A stretch of 64,000 nucleotides of DNA from NCBI RefSeq assembly GCF_008087625.1, contig NZ_CP042997.1, forward strand, positions 6,448,001-6,512,000, written 5' to 3'. The notes under the pieces are model-generated. The model made no database searches and was not told the DNA's origin. It saw nothing but the letters and a program-made list of their open reading frames with translations. A program made the position numbers and the translations under genes. Source of the stretch: Aquisphaera giovannonii. Lineage in GTDB: Bacteria > Planctomycetota > Planctomycetia > Isosphaerales > Isosphaeraceae. Positions within the stretch are counted from its first letter, which is position 1, and every line of letters starts with the position of its first letter. Positions 20,653-29,628 of this stretch are shown here, one piece after another.

Positions 20653-20901
20653 GATCGTGTGACCTCCAGCCCGTGCGGGGTCGGGCGGGAACCCGGACGC
20701 GCGGGCCTCGGAACGGGAGCGAGGAAGGGGCCGGCCGTGTGCCTCCCCGGCGAGACGGCCGGGGATTCCGCGGCGGTCACGCGGCCCTCGGGCCGTCTCC
20801 ACGGCCCCTGTCGTGGACTCGATTTGTGCGGATGCGTCATCGCAATCCTCGGCCGCGGACGGGCTTGCGTGACGGCCGTCCGCGGCGACGGGGCCGCTTC
20901 T

Positions 20902-21645
20902 TCAGAATCGCTCGATCCAGGATCGGTTGGAGAACCGTTCGGAGAGCAATGATTCGAGGAGGTCGTGCGGAACATCCGTCGCCGAGGCTTGCGAAGGGGG
21001 GATCATCCAGGCCGCGCGGATCGATGCTTCAAGGATTCTACGCGGACGGTCCAGATTGCTCAAGAAGTCGGCGTGCGATCGCCCCTCCCGGTATGCCGGT
21101 TGTCGGAGTGGTACCTTGAGGTAACGGTCGATCCGCCCGAGGTCGAATTGGTAGAGGATTGACGCGTGGACGAGGAACCAGGACCGCAGCCTGCGCTGGG
21201 CGCTGCCGGCGACCTTGCGCCCGTCCACCGTCAGGTCCCCCGAGCCGAGCACCCGCACGGGCCGGCCGGGGGCGGAGAGGGCCCCGGCGAGCCGGCCCAT
21301 GACATACCCCTGCGCGCCCTCCACCGTCGCCAGCCCCGGCGCCGCGTCCGAGGGCAGCACGACCGTCACGTTGAGGGCCCCGGGCCCGATCAGGACCGTC
21401 CCGCCCCCGCTCGACCGCCGCAGGACGGGCACCGCGTCGGCCTCGCAGCGGTCGAGGTGGACCTCCTCGGCCCTCCTCCGCGAGGCCCCCAGGACGACGG
21501 CGAAGGTCGGGGACTCCCAGACCCGGACCGCGGCGCCGGCCCGCCCCTCGTCGGCCTCGATGAGCAGGGCCTCATCCGCCGCGAGGTTCGCCTCGACCGG
21601 CTCGAGGGTGAGGTCCAGCCAGGAGATGCCCGCCGGGGTCGTCAG
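20902..21645 (-). CDS. Lipoate-protein ligase/octanoyltransferase family protein, CTG start
   Basis: The ~247-residue protein is of the LplA/LipB/LipM fold: 'WLDLTLEPVEANLAADEALL', the binding loop 'RRSSGGGTVLIGPGALNVTV', the catalytic lysine in 'VDGRKVAGSAQRR' and the typical end 'YREGRSHADFLSNL'. It would attach lipoate or octanoate to E2 enzymes such as SucB, encoded just downstream. No ATG, GTG or TTG precedes the first conserved block. The only suitable codon is CTG at 21645-21643, overlapping the upstream TGA as CTGA and preceded by a perfect AAGGAGG four bases earlier. Ligase and octanoyltransferase activity cannot be told apart here; a Cys lies near the loop ('DRCEADAVPV'). Confidence 0.8.
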   Translation of the reverse strand: MTTPAGISWLDLTLEPVEANLAADEALLIEADEGRAGAAVRVWESPTFAVVLGASRRRAEEVHLDRCEADAVPVLRRSSGGGTVLIGPGALNVTVVLPSDAAPGLATVEGAQGYVMGRLAGALSAPGRPVRVLGSGDLTVDGRKVAGSAQRRLRSWFLVHASILYQFDLGRIDRYLKVPLRQPAYREGRSHADFLSNLDRPRRILEASIRAAWMIPPSQASATDVPHDLLESLLSERFSNRSWIERF

Positions 21646-22109
21646 AACGCCTCCTTCTCCACCCGGAAGACCGTGTGGCAGTCCGCGCAGGTGTTCTTCA
21701 CCTTCTGGAAGAGCTCCTTGGCTTCCTTCTGGGTCGTGGAGTCCTTCGCCACGGCCGCGGCCAGGTCCTTGGACGTCTTCTCCCACGCGTCCATGATGTC
21801 ATCCCACTTCTTCTGGGGCTCCTTGACGTCCTTGACGTTCTTGACGTAAGGGTCGGTGAACTTCTTGCTCTCCTTGGCCAGCTTGGCGAATTCGAGCGCG
21901 GCCTTCTCCAGGTCCTTCTGGGATTTCTTGTACTGGGCCGCGTTGCGGACGTACCGGGTCATGTCGCCGTTGAGCTTCTGGACCTTCTCCATGATCTTGC
22001 CCAGGGGCGTCTCGGGCTCGTCGTGCTCCTTCTTGTCCTGGGCGGCGACCAGTCCGCAGGCGGCGACGAGGAGGGAGGTCGCGGCCAGGCCGATCCATTT
22101 GCGGTTCAT
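21642..22109 (-). CDS. Class II cytochrome c family protein
   Basis: The 155-residue protein has a signal peptide ('MNRKWIGLAATSLLVAACGL', then 'VAAQ') and one C-terminal haem-binding motif, CADCH, eight residues from CxxCH to the end-region 'VFRVEKEAF'. A haem site near the C-terminus of a Lys-rich four-helix bundle is the cytochrome c' (class II) layout. It should sit in the periplasm and carry electrons or bind gas ligands. The ATG at 22109 follows AGGAG by nine bases; the much longer open frame upstream of it is a shadow of purM and the giant gene. It overlaps the ligase-family gene by four bases. Confidence 0.87.
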   Translation of the reverse strand: MNRKWIGLAATSLLVAACGLVAAQDKKEHDEPETPLGKIMEKVQKLNGDMTRYVRNAAQYKKSQKDLEKAALEFAKLAKESKKFTDPYVKNVKDVKEPQKKWDDIMDAWEKTSKDLAAAVAKDSTTQKEAKELFQKVKNTCADCHTVFRVEKEAF

Positions 22110-22352
22110 CGATCCGGACTCCTGCGGGGAAAATAGGGTAGGCTGTAGGAGGTCTGGGCGAGGATCGGTGCACGGGGCGATCCTCGAGGCGTGTCGGTGC
22201 CGGGGATCTTCAAAATATCCCGGCCCGCCCCGTGCTTCAAGGGCGTCGACGGCCCCGGCGGGCCACCGGGCCGCCCGCGGCCGGCGCGGCCCCGGGCGAG
22301 CCGGGGCGGGCCCGCGAGTGGACTTTCGAGCAGAGGGCGCGGTTCCCCCAAA

Positions 22353-23417
22353 ATGAGCGAATCCCTGGATTATCGAGCGGCGGGCGTCGACCTCAACACC
22401 TACGAGGAGACGATGGCCCGCCTGCCGCCCCTGATGCGGCGGACGTTCTCGCCCCGGGTGATGGAGTGGAAGGACGGCTTCGCCGGGCTCTTCCGCCTGG
22501 ACGACCAGATCGGCCTCCTGTCCCGGAGGTATCGCGACCCGATCATGGTGGCCTCCACCGACGGCGTCGGCACCAAGCTGAAGGTGGCCGTCGCGACCGG
22601 CCGGCACGGCACCGTCGGCATCGACCTGGTCGCGATGTCGGTCAACGACTGCCTCTGCGCGGGGGCCGAGCCCCTGATCTTCCTCGACTACGTCGCCATG
22701 TCCCGCGACGACCCGGCGCTCACCGCGGAGATCGTCAAGGGGATCAGCGACGGCTGCATCGAGGCCGAATGCTCGCTCATCGGCGGCGAGACGGCGATCC
22801 TGCCCGAGTTCTACCAGCCCGGCGAGTACGACCTGGCCGGCTTCTGCCTGGGGGTGGTCGACCGCAAGCAGATCGTCGACGGCAAGGACATCCGCCGGGG
22901 GGACAAGGTGATCGGGCTGGCGAGCTCCGGCCTCCATTCCAACGGCTACAGCCTGGCCCGCAAGATCGTCGAGCGGTCGGGGCTTGCCCTCGACGCCCGG
23001 GTCGAGGCCCTCGGCCGGACGGTGGGCGAGGAGCTGCTCGCGCCGACCCGGATCTACACCCGGCCGCTCAAGACGATCCGCCGCAATTATCGGGTGAAGA
23101 AGACCATCCACGGGATCGCCCACATCACCGGCGGGGGCCTCATCGACAACCCGCCCCGCGTCCTGCCCGAGGGCCTGTCCATCCGCCTGGAGCGCGGATC
23201 CTGGCAGATCCCGCCGGTCTTCCGCTGGCTTCAGGCCCTCGGCGGGGTGTCCGACCCGGAGATGTTCCGCGTCTTCAACATGGGCATCGGCCTGGTCCTG
23301 ATCGTGGCCGAATATTACGCGGATTCGATCGTCCGCCACCTGAATCAGAAGGCCGGCGTCCCCGCCTGGATCATCGGCGAGGTCATCCCCGGCGGCCGCG
23401 AGGTCCAGTGGGCCTGA
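22353..23417 (+). CDS. purM: Phosphoribosylformylglycinamidine cyclo-ligase
   Basis: PurM closes the imidazole ring of purines, converting FGAM to AIR with ATP. The 354 residues contain 'YRAAGVDLNTYEETM', the nucleotide-binding 'ASTDGVGTKLKVAVATGRH', 'DLVAMSVNDCLCAGAEPL', 'IGGETAILPEFY', 'ITGGGLIDNPPRVLP' and 'FNMGIGLVLIV', all in the usual order for the family. ATG 22353 begins the conserved 'MSESLDYRAAGVD'; the in-frame extension to 22191 overlaps the presumed promoter area and is rejected. It diverges from the cytochrome gene over 243 bp. Confidence 0.96.
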   Translation: MSESLDYRAAGVDLNTYEETMARLPPLMRRTFSPRVMEWKDGFAGLFRLDDQIGLLSRRYRDPIMVASTDGVGTKLKVAVATGRHGTVGIDLVAMSVNDCLCAGAEPLIFLDYVAMSRDDPALTAEIVKGISDGCIEAECSLIGGETAILPEFYQPGEYDLAGFCLGVVDRKQIVDGKDIRRGDKVIGLASSGLHSNGYSLARKIVERSGLALDARVEALGRTVGEELLAPTRIYTRPLKTIRRNYRVKKTIHGIAHITGGGLIDNPPRVLPEGLSIRLERGSWQIPPVFRWLQALGGVSDPEMFRVFNMGIGLVLIVAEYYADSIVRHLNQKAGVPAWIIGEVIPGGREVQWA

Positions 23418-23513
23418 CACGGACGCGGGTGGCTCAGGGCGCCGGGGCGGGCGGAGGCCCTCGAATCCGAATCGGTTCGTCGGGAAGGATGGGCTTTCCG
23501 GCCGGGCCGTTCG

Positions 23514-23519
23514 TATAAT
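23514..23519 (+). promoter_or_regulatory. Consensus -10 (TATAAT) of the giant gene
   Basis: TATAAT stands out in GC-rich DNA 48 bp upstream of ATG 23568. No matching -35 is seen at 17 bp. Confidence 0.45.
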
Positions 23520-23567
23520 AGGGTCCCGGTCACCTCCGCGAATCACCCCCGCTGGGAGCGAGGCGTC

Positions 23568-26500
23568 ATGACTCTGGGCACCCAGGCGCAACCGCACGGG
23601 AAGCTGCTCGACTACGAGCAGTTCATCGACCACCAGCTCGCCCGGACCCGGTCGAAGATCAAGACGACCGACATCGTCACCTCGATCTTCCTCCTGTTCG
23701 TGGGGTTCGTCGGCGTCCTCCTCGCGGAGGTGGTCCTCGATCACGCCTTCGGGCTCCCCGTGGCGGTCCGGCAGCTCGTGCTCCTGGTCGGGTCCGTCGC
23801 CGGACTCGCCTACCTGGGCTACCGGATCGTGATGCCGCTCGTCTTCCGGATCAACGCCGTCTACGCGGCGAAGACGATCGAGGGGGCCGACCCGGCCTTC
23901 AAGAATAGCCTCATCAACTACCTCTCGCTCCGCCCGCAGCGGGACCGACTGCCGAAGTCCGTCCTGGCGGCGCTGGAGGCCCGCGCCGTCAGCGACCTGG
24001 CGCACGTCGAGGTGGACCACGTGGTCAACCAGCAGCACCTGATGCGGGCCTTCTACGCCGCCTGCGCCGTGGTCGCCGCCTTCACCTTCTACGCCGCGTT
24101 CGCCCCCAAGAGCATCCTCGACTCCACCCGCCGCGCCTTCCTCGCCGACGTGGTCCGCCCGACGAACACGCTGCTCCGCGACATCAAGCCGGGCAACGCG
24201 GAGGTGGTCGCCGGCTCGCAGGTGGTCTTCTCCGTGGACGTCAACCGCGGCGTCCGGCCGGACAAGGTGAAGCTGCACACCAGCGTGGACGGCGGCAAGT
24301 TCTACACGATTCGCGAGCTCGAGGCCGGGCCGAAGCAGTACGACCCGTGGTCCGTCACGGTCAACAACGTCCAGGAGACGATGGACTACTTCCTGACCGG
24401 CGGGGACGCCGAGTCGCTCCACTACACGCTGAAGGTCCTCCCGGCGCCCATGGTGACGGCCATCAGCCTGGATTACGAGTTCCCGAAGCACGTCAACCTG
24501 CCGCCCCGGATGGGCATCGAAGGGGGCGAGGTCGAGGCCGTCGAGGGGACGCTCGTCACCGTCCACGCGACCACGAACGAGCCGGCCGAGCGGGGCACGA
24601 TCAACCTGACCACCCCGGTGGCGCCGCCCATCATGACGGTGGATCCGAAGGATGCCCGCCAGTTGACGGGGAAGTTCAACGTCACCAAGGACGGCTCCTA
24701 CACCATCAGCTTCCGCACCACCGGCGGCCAGCTCAATCCGAATCCGGTCGTGCACGACATCCACGCCATCGTCGACCGCCCGCCGACGGCCCGGTTCATA
24801 CGCCCCGAGCAGCCCAACATCAAGCTGCCGGCGAACGTCAAGGCGGACCTCCTCATGGCCGGGGCCGACGACTACGGGATCAAGGACGCCACGCTGCACG
24901 TCAAGCTGGACGACGAGAAGCTCTTCTCGAAGAACGTCCTCGAGAACAAGCCCGTCGCGCCCCAGTTCCAGGCCGCGGAGGTGCTGGACCTTGCCAAGCT
25001 GCGGGTCAAGCCCGGCCAGAAGCTGAAGTACTGGATGACCGTGCGCGACAACTACCCGGGCGTCGCCCACAGCGTGGAGACCCCCGCGCAGTTCATCGAG
25101 ATCGAGCAGCCGGTCGCGCCCGAGGAGAAGAAGCAGATCGAGGACCGGCAGGAGAAGGAGCGGAAGGAGCAGGAGCAGGCCGCCCAGGCCCAGCAGCCGA
25201 ACGAGGAAGGGTCCGCGGAGCCGCCCAATCAGGACCAGGCCGGCGGCAACGAGACGGGTACGGCCGACGACCGGACCGGGAAGGGCGATCCCAACCAGAA
25301 GCAGGATGGCGGCGGCAATGCCGCCCCCGGCAATCGCGGCGAAAACCAGGCCGGCGAGCCCGGCAAGCCGGATGAAGGCGGTGCAGCGGACAACACGAAC
25401 ACGGGGAATAACGACCCGACGAACAAGGGCGGAGGCGGGGCGCAGAATCAGGCCCCGCAGAAGGATTCGACCTATCGCAAGGTGGAGGAGACGCTCCGCC
25501 AGAAGGGCATGCTCCCCCAGAACGACAAGCCCAATGCCGATCAGCGGCCGGAGAATCGCGGGGGCGACCAGTCGAATCCGAAGCAGGGCGAGGGGAACTC
25601 GTCCGGCGGGTCCCAGGGCCAGCCGGGGTCGGCCGGGGCCGATCGCAACGGCGCGAAGAACGCACGGCCCCAGGGCAATCCGCCCACCCGGTCGAATTCC
25701 GGGAGCGACAATCAGGTCCAGCGCGGGGAGAGGTCGGACAGCAACCCTCCCGACCAGACGGGCGGGAACGAATCGTCGAACTCGGTCACCCGGGGCGAGC
25801 GGAACGCGGACCGCAATCCGGGCAATCCGAGCGGGGGAGAGGGCGGCCGGGGCAATTCGTCCGACACGACGCCGGGCCAGCGGGATGACGCCCGGCCCAA
25901 CCCCGCCCAGGCCCAGCCGGGCAAGGATCAGGCCCAGCCGGGCAAGGACCGGCAGGACCAGGCCCGGGACGCGAACAAGAAGAATCAGGCCGGCGAGAAG
26001 GCCGGCCCGCAGACCTCACCGCCCGACCCCCGGGATCGCGGGAAGGCCGGCGAGAAGCCGGCCGGGGACAATCGGGACGGGGAGAACCCGAAGCCCAATG
26101 ATCGGCAGGGCGAGCAGGCGTCCGCGGACGGCAAGGCCGGCGAGAAGAATCAGGACATGCAGAAGCCCGGGGCCTCCGGCGCCGGCGGGTCGAAGGACGC
26201 GCAGGGCGGCGCCCCCGAGAACAATAAGAACGAGGCGGGCCGTCGCGGGGACCGCGAGGGGGCCAGTGGCAAGGACTCCGAAGCCTCCGGGAACGCGGGC
26301 CAGGAGGACGCGAACGGCGCCCGGAACAACGACGGCAAGGGGAAGGACTCGGCCCAGGGCGCGGACGGCAAGCAGGGCGATGCCCCTCGCCCGTCCGGCG
26401 ATGGCGGCCCCGAGGGCCGCAAGGACGCGGCGAACGACGGCACGAACGGCGATCAGGCCGCCGGCAACGAGAAGGCCGCGGGCGAGAACTCCACGGCCCC

Positions 26501-29474
26501 GGGCGAGCGTTCGCCCGCCGGCGACGCGTCGAATTCCAAGGGCGAGAAGAACGGCTCCGCGGACCAGGGAGGCCGGAAGGGCGATCGGTCCGACGGCAAC
26601 GATCGCGGCGATCAGGCCGGCGATCAGGACCGGCGTGAGGGCGGCCAGGCCGGCAAGGATTCCCAGGACGGCTCCGGCCGCCCCGGGGAGATGAACCGCC
26701 GGAGCGACCAGGCCTCCGGCGAGAAGGGCGGCGCCACCCAGCCGCGCGAACGGAACGACGCCCGTTCGGGCGACCCGTCGAAGGCCGGCGAGGATGCCAA
26801 GGCGTCCGACCGCGCCGAGGGCGGCAAGCAGGACCATTCGGGAGAGGCCCGTCCGGGCGGCGAACAGGCCAAGGGGAACAAGACGGCCGGCGAGAAGTCC
26901 GGCGAGGCCGGGTCGGACGCCGGCAAGAAGGCCGGCGACGGTAAGCAGGCCGGGGACGGCAAGACGGCGGGCGAGTCGTCCGCCGACAACCAGGCCGGAG
27001 CGAAGCCCGGGGATGAGGCCGGCACGGGCCGAAATACGGACCAGAAGGCCGGATCGGATTCGGCGGCCGGCCGCGATGGGAAGACCCCCGCGGGAGGCCA
27101 GAATTCGGACGGCACGAATCCGGAGAAGGGCCGGACGAACCCGGGCGAGCGGCCCTCGGGCGACGCGAGCGGGGCGAAGGGCCAGGCGAAGTCCTCGCAG
27201 GCCGGCACCCCCCGCGCCGGCGAGCCGCAGGGAAATCCGCAGGCCGGCCAGCCCAGGCCCGGCGCCGGCAATACCGAGGGCAAGGACACGCGCCCCGAAC
27301 AGGCCGGGAGCCAGCCGAACGGCGACGGTTCGAAGGGGGGAATGCGGAACGACCAGAAGACGCCCCGGGAGGGCGGCGAGCCCGCCGGCCCGCCGCAGGA
27401 CGCACGCAATCCCCGCCAGGACGGCGTCAATCCCCGGCCGTCCAACCCCGGCGACCGCGCCGAGAAGCCCGCGACCGAGAAGACCGACGGCACCACCGGT
27501 GACCCGGCCAAGGACCAGCAGGCCGCCAAGGACCGACAGGCCGGCGCGGACGATCGGGCGATGAAGGATCAAGCAGCCTCGAAGGACCAGCCGGAGCCGG
27601 CCAAGGGTCGGGCCGGCTCCAAGGACGAGCAAGGCCGCAAGGAACAGGCCGCTGCTCCCGATGAGAAGGCCAACGGTGAGCCGGCCGCCCCGAAGGATCA
27701 GCAGGGTCGTAAGGACGAGGCCGCCAGCGACGACAGACAGGCCGGCAAGGACCAGGCCGCGAAGGACGAGGCCGGCGACCGGGACAAGCAGGGCGGCAGG
27801 GACCAGGCCGCGAAGGATCAGCAGGGCGGCAAGGACCAGGCCGCGGACCAGCAAGGGCGAGCCGCCGCCGACCGGAAGGATGCGGACAAGCAGGCCGCCG
27901 GGGACCGCAAGGACGCCCGGCAGGCACCCGGCAAGGAAAAGAGCGAGGCCAACTCGAAGGACGATCAGCCGTCGAAGGATGGCAAGAAGCCCGAGGACGC
28001 GAAGAAGGGCAAGCGCTACACCGACGCTGCCGAGAAGAAGGCCGGGGAGAAGGAGGCGCCGAAGGACGCGAAGGCGCCCCAGGACGACACGCAGCGTCAG
28101 CCCCAGCCGCAGGACGAGCCCCGCTCGCAGGAACGTCCGCAGCAGGCTCCGGATCGGGGCATGGAGCAGCGGGGCGACAACGCGACCGAGGCGGACGGGC
28201 AGCAGGCCACCTCGGGGGCCAAGCAGGGCGATCAGGCGGGCAAGCAGGCGAGTGAAGCGACCCGCTCGACCCAGCAGGGCGGGGAGCAGGCCCCGGGCCA
28301 GGCGCCTCGGGCCGGAGATCAGGCCGGCGGTCGAGACAATCAGGCCGGCGAGCAGGGCGGCCAGGAAGGCTCCTCCTCCTCGAAGGAAACCGGGAAGCCG
28401 GATGCCGGCAAGTCGCGCGGACGCGGCGAGGAGTCGGGCACCGGCGCCAGCAGCAAGGCCGGCGAGAGCACCAAGGGCGGGCGGGGCGATCAGGCGGGCG
28501 GCTCCCGTGCGGGCGAGCCGGGGTCGTCCCCCGGCCAGGGCTCCAAGGATTCGACGACCGGGGACAGCTCCGGGGGGCATCCGTCCGACCAGGGCAAGCA
28601 GGGATCCAAGGGCGGGGAACACCCGTCCCAAGGCAAGCAGGGATCCAAGGGCGGGGGACACCCGGCGCAAGGCAAGCAGGGATCCAAGGGGGGAGAGCCT
28701 TCGTCCCACGATGGCAAGGGCGAGGAGGGCGGCGAGCACAGCGGCTCCTCGGGGGCCGAGCACAGCGGCTCCTCGGGCGGCGAGGATCACGGCTCCTCGG
28801 GCGGCGGCGGTCAGGCCCCACAGGGCGGCCAGCCGACCGGGAAGTCCGGGCAGGGCAAGCAGGCGGGCGGCGCGGCGGGCCGACCTCCGGTCGGCGGCGG
28901 GCCGACCTCGGGTGCCGGCGCGGACCCGGGCCCGGCCGGGGAGGACACGAGCAAGCCCTCACCGAGGGCGCAGGAGCCGGAGGACGCCAGGCCCGACGAC
29001 CTCGCGCCCGACGGCAAGCCGCAGTCCGACCTGGTGATCCGGACGGTGAAGGACCTGCTCGAGAAGGATGCCGTCACGCCGGACCTCGAGAAGGACCTGG
29101 GCATGACCCGCGCCCAGATGGAGCAGTTCGTCAAGAAGTACGAGGGCGTGAAGTCCGCCCCGGCCGGCCCGGGCCGCGACATCGAGATCAAGCCCGGGGA
29201 GCGGGAGGCGAACGACAAGCCTTCGGCCAACCTGCCGGGCTTCCAGCAGCAGAACCGATTCACGTCGAAGAACGCCCTGAACCGGGGCGAGATGTCCAAG
29301 GACGAGGTCCGCAACAACAACGAGGGTTTGCGGTTCACCCCGCCGCCCGAGTTCCGCTCCAAGTTTCAGGGCTACAGCCGCTCGCTGGCCCGCTCCCGTA
29401 CCTCGACGGGAGGGCGGGCCGCCTCGGGCCCCGCGCCGGCCCCGGCCGGCAACCCCACGCCGGGCGGCCAGTGA
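23568..29474 (+). CDS. Giant membrane protein with a ~1300-residue disordered region (DUF4175-like N-terminus)
   Basis: The 1968-residue protein has three hydrophobic helices in its first 180 residues ('IVTSIFLLFVGFVGVLLAEV', 'LVLLVGSVAGLAYLGYRIVM' and 'FYAACAVVAAFTFYAAFA'). They are followed by beta-type extracytoplasmic domains to about residue 500, resembling DUF4175-like membrane proteins. Residues ~519-1815 are almost only Gly, Asp, Lys, Gln, Glu, Ala, Asn, Ser, Pro, Arg and Thr, with hardly any aromatic or large hydrophobic residue. A short folded C-terminus (1816-1900) is helical: 'DLVIRTVKDLLEKDAVTPDL' and 'MTRAQMEQFVKKYEGVK'. One uninterrupted frame and the ordered C-terminus show it is a real gene. 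Its function is unknown; an envelope scaffold is a guess. Confidence 0.85.
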   Translation: MTLGTQAQPHGKLLDYEQFIDHQLARTRSKIKTTDIVTSIFLLFVGFVGVLLAEVVLDHAFGLPVAVRQLVLLVGSVAGLAYLGYRIVMPLVFRINAVYAAKTIEGADPAFKNSLINYLSLRPQRDRLPKSVLAALEARAVSDLAHVEVDHVVNQQHLMRAFYAACAVVAAFTFYAAFAPKSILDSTRRAFLADVVRPTNTLLRDIKPGNAEVVAGSQVVFSVDVNRGVRPDKVKLHTSVDGGKFYTIRELEAGPKQYDPWSVTVNNVQETMDYFLTGGDAESLHYTLKVLPAPMVTAISLDYEFPKHVNLPPRMGIEGGEVEAVEGTLVTVHATTNEPAERGTINLTTPVAPPIMTVDPKDARQLTGKFNVTKDGSYTISFRTTGGQLNPNPVVHDIHAIVDRPPTARFIRPEQPNIKLPANVKADLLMAGADDYGIKDATLHVKLDDEKLFSKNVLENKPVAPQFQAAEVLDLAKLRVKPGQKLKYWMTVRDNYPGVAHSVETPAQFIEIEQPVAPEEKKQIEDRQEKERKEQEQAAQAQQPNEEGSAEPPNQDQAGGNETGTADDRTGKGDPNQKQDGGGNAAPGNRGENQAGEPGKPDEGGAADNTNTGNNDPTNKGGGGAQNQAPQKDSTYRKVEETLRQKGMLPQNDKPNADQRPENRGGDQSNPKQGEGNSSGGSQGQPGSAGADRNGAKNARPQGNPPTRSNSGSDNQVQRGERSDSNPPDQTGGNESSNSVTRGERNADRNPGNPSGGEGGRGNSSDTTPGQRDDARPNPAQAQPGKDQAQPGKDRQDQARDANKKNQAGEKAGPQTSPPDPRDRGKAGEKPAGDNRDGENPKPNDRQGEQASADGKAGEKNQDMQKPGASGAGGSKDAQGGAPENNKNEAGRRGDREGASGKDSEASGNAGQEDANGARNNDGKGKDSAQGADGKQGDAPRPSGDGGPEGRKDAANDGTNGDQAAGNEKAAGENSTAPGERSPAGDASNSKGEKNGSADQGGRKGDRSDGNDRGDQAGDQDRREGGQAGKDSQDGSGRPGEMNRRSDQASGEKGGATQPRERNDARSGDPSKAGEDAKASDRAEGGKQDHSGEARPGGEQAKGNKTAGEKSGEAGSDAGKKAGDGKQAGDGKTAGESSADNQAGAKPGDEAGTGRNTDQKAGSDSAAGRDGKTPAGGQNSDGTNPEKGRTNPGERPSGDASGAKGQAKSSQAGTPRAGEPQGNPQAGQPRPGAGNTEGKDTRPEQAGSQPNGDGSKGGMRNDQKTPREGGEPAGPPQDARNPRQDGVNPRPSNPGDRAEKPATEKTDGTTGDPAKDQQAAKDRQAGADDRAMKDQAASKDQPEPAKGRAGSKDEQGRKEQAAAPDEKANGEPAAPKDQQGRKDEAASDDRQAGKDQAAKDEAGDRDKQGGRDQAAKDQQGGKDQAADQQGRAAADRKDADKQAAGDRKDARQAPGKEKSEANSKDDQPSKDGKKPEDAKKGKRYTDAAEKKAGEKEAPKDAKAPQDDTQRQPQPQDEPRSQERPQQAPDRGMEQRGDNATEADGQQATSGAKQGDQAGKQASEATRSTQQGGEQAPGQAPRAGDQAGGRDNQAGEQGGQEGSSSSKETGKPDAGKSRGRGEESGTGASSKAGESTKGGRGDQAGGSRAGEPGSSPGQGSKDSTTGDSSGGHPSDQGKQGSKGGEHPSQGKQGSKGGGHPAQGKQGSKGGEPSSHDGKGEEGGEHSGSSGAEHSGSSGGEDHGSSGGGGQAPQGGQPTGKSGQGKQAGGAAGRPPVGGGPTSGAGADPGPAGEDTSKPSPRAQEPEDARPDDLAPDGKPQSDLVIRTVKDLLEKDAVTPDLEKDLGMTRAQMEQFVKKYEGVKSAPAGPGRDIEIKPGEREANDKPSANLPGFQQQNRFTSKNALNRGEMSKDEVRNNNEGLRFTPPPEFRSKFQGYSRSLARSRTSTGGRAASGPAPAPAGNPTPGGQ
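28590..28706 (+). repeat. Three 39-bp in-frame tandem repeats
   Basis: Units at 28590-28628, 28629-28667 and 28668-28706 encode 'QGKQGSKGGEHPS', 'QGKQGSKGGGHPA' and 'QGKQGSKGGEPSS'. A further block of 24-bp units, '(G/A)EHSGSSG', follows at about 28732-28805. Close DNA identity between units indicates recent slippage or duplication inside the giant gene. Confidence 0.85.
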
Positions 29475-29495
29475 GCCGCATCGACGGCCCCCGTC

Positions 29496-29523
29496 CGGCC
29501 GGCCCCTCCCCGGGGGCCGGCCG
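29496..29523. terminator. Terminator-like hairpin after the giant gene
   Basis: An 11-bp perfect stem (CGGCCGGCCCC/GGGGCCGGCCG) with a six-base loop lies 21 bp after the stop. There is no T-tract. Confidence 0.4.
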
Positions 29524-29628
29524 CGACAGCCGGGCTCGCCCACGATCGGGCGTCGTGGGAACGCGTCCCCGCAGGCGACCGGGACCTTCTCATTGTCTTC
29601 GCGGCATCCACGCCGTATCGTAGCGCTT

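Noticed and set aside
22110-25070. Upstream in-frame extension of the cytochrome c gene by nearly 3 kb
   Set aside because: The extension is antisense to purM and the giant gene; the true start is ATG 22109 with a ribosome-binding site and a signal peptide.
26016-28790. A 924-codon minus-strand frame and other plus-strand frames across the giant gene
   Set aside because: They are shadows of the repetitive coding sequence; the translated products are Leu/Ala/Arg or Arg/Thr/Pro runs without domains.
28590-28805. Regularly spaced repeats that might suggest a CRISPR array
   Set aside because: The units are contiguous, in frame within a coding sequence, and have no unique spacers.
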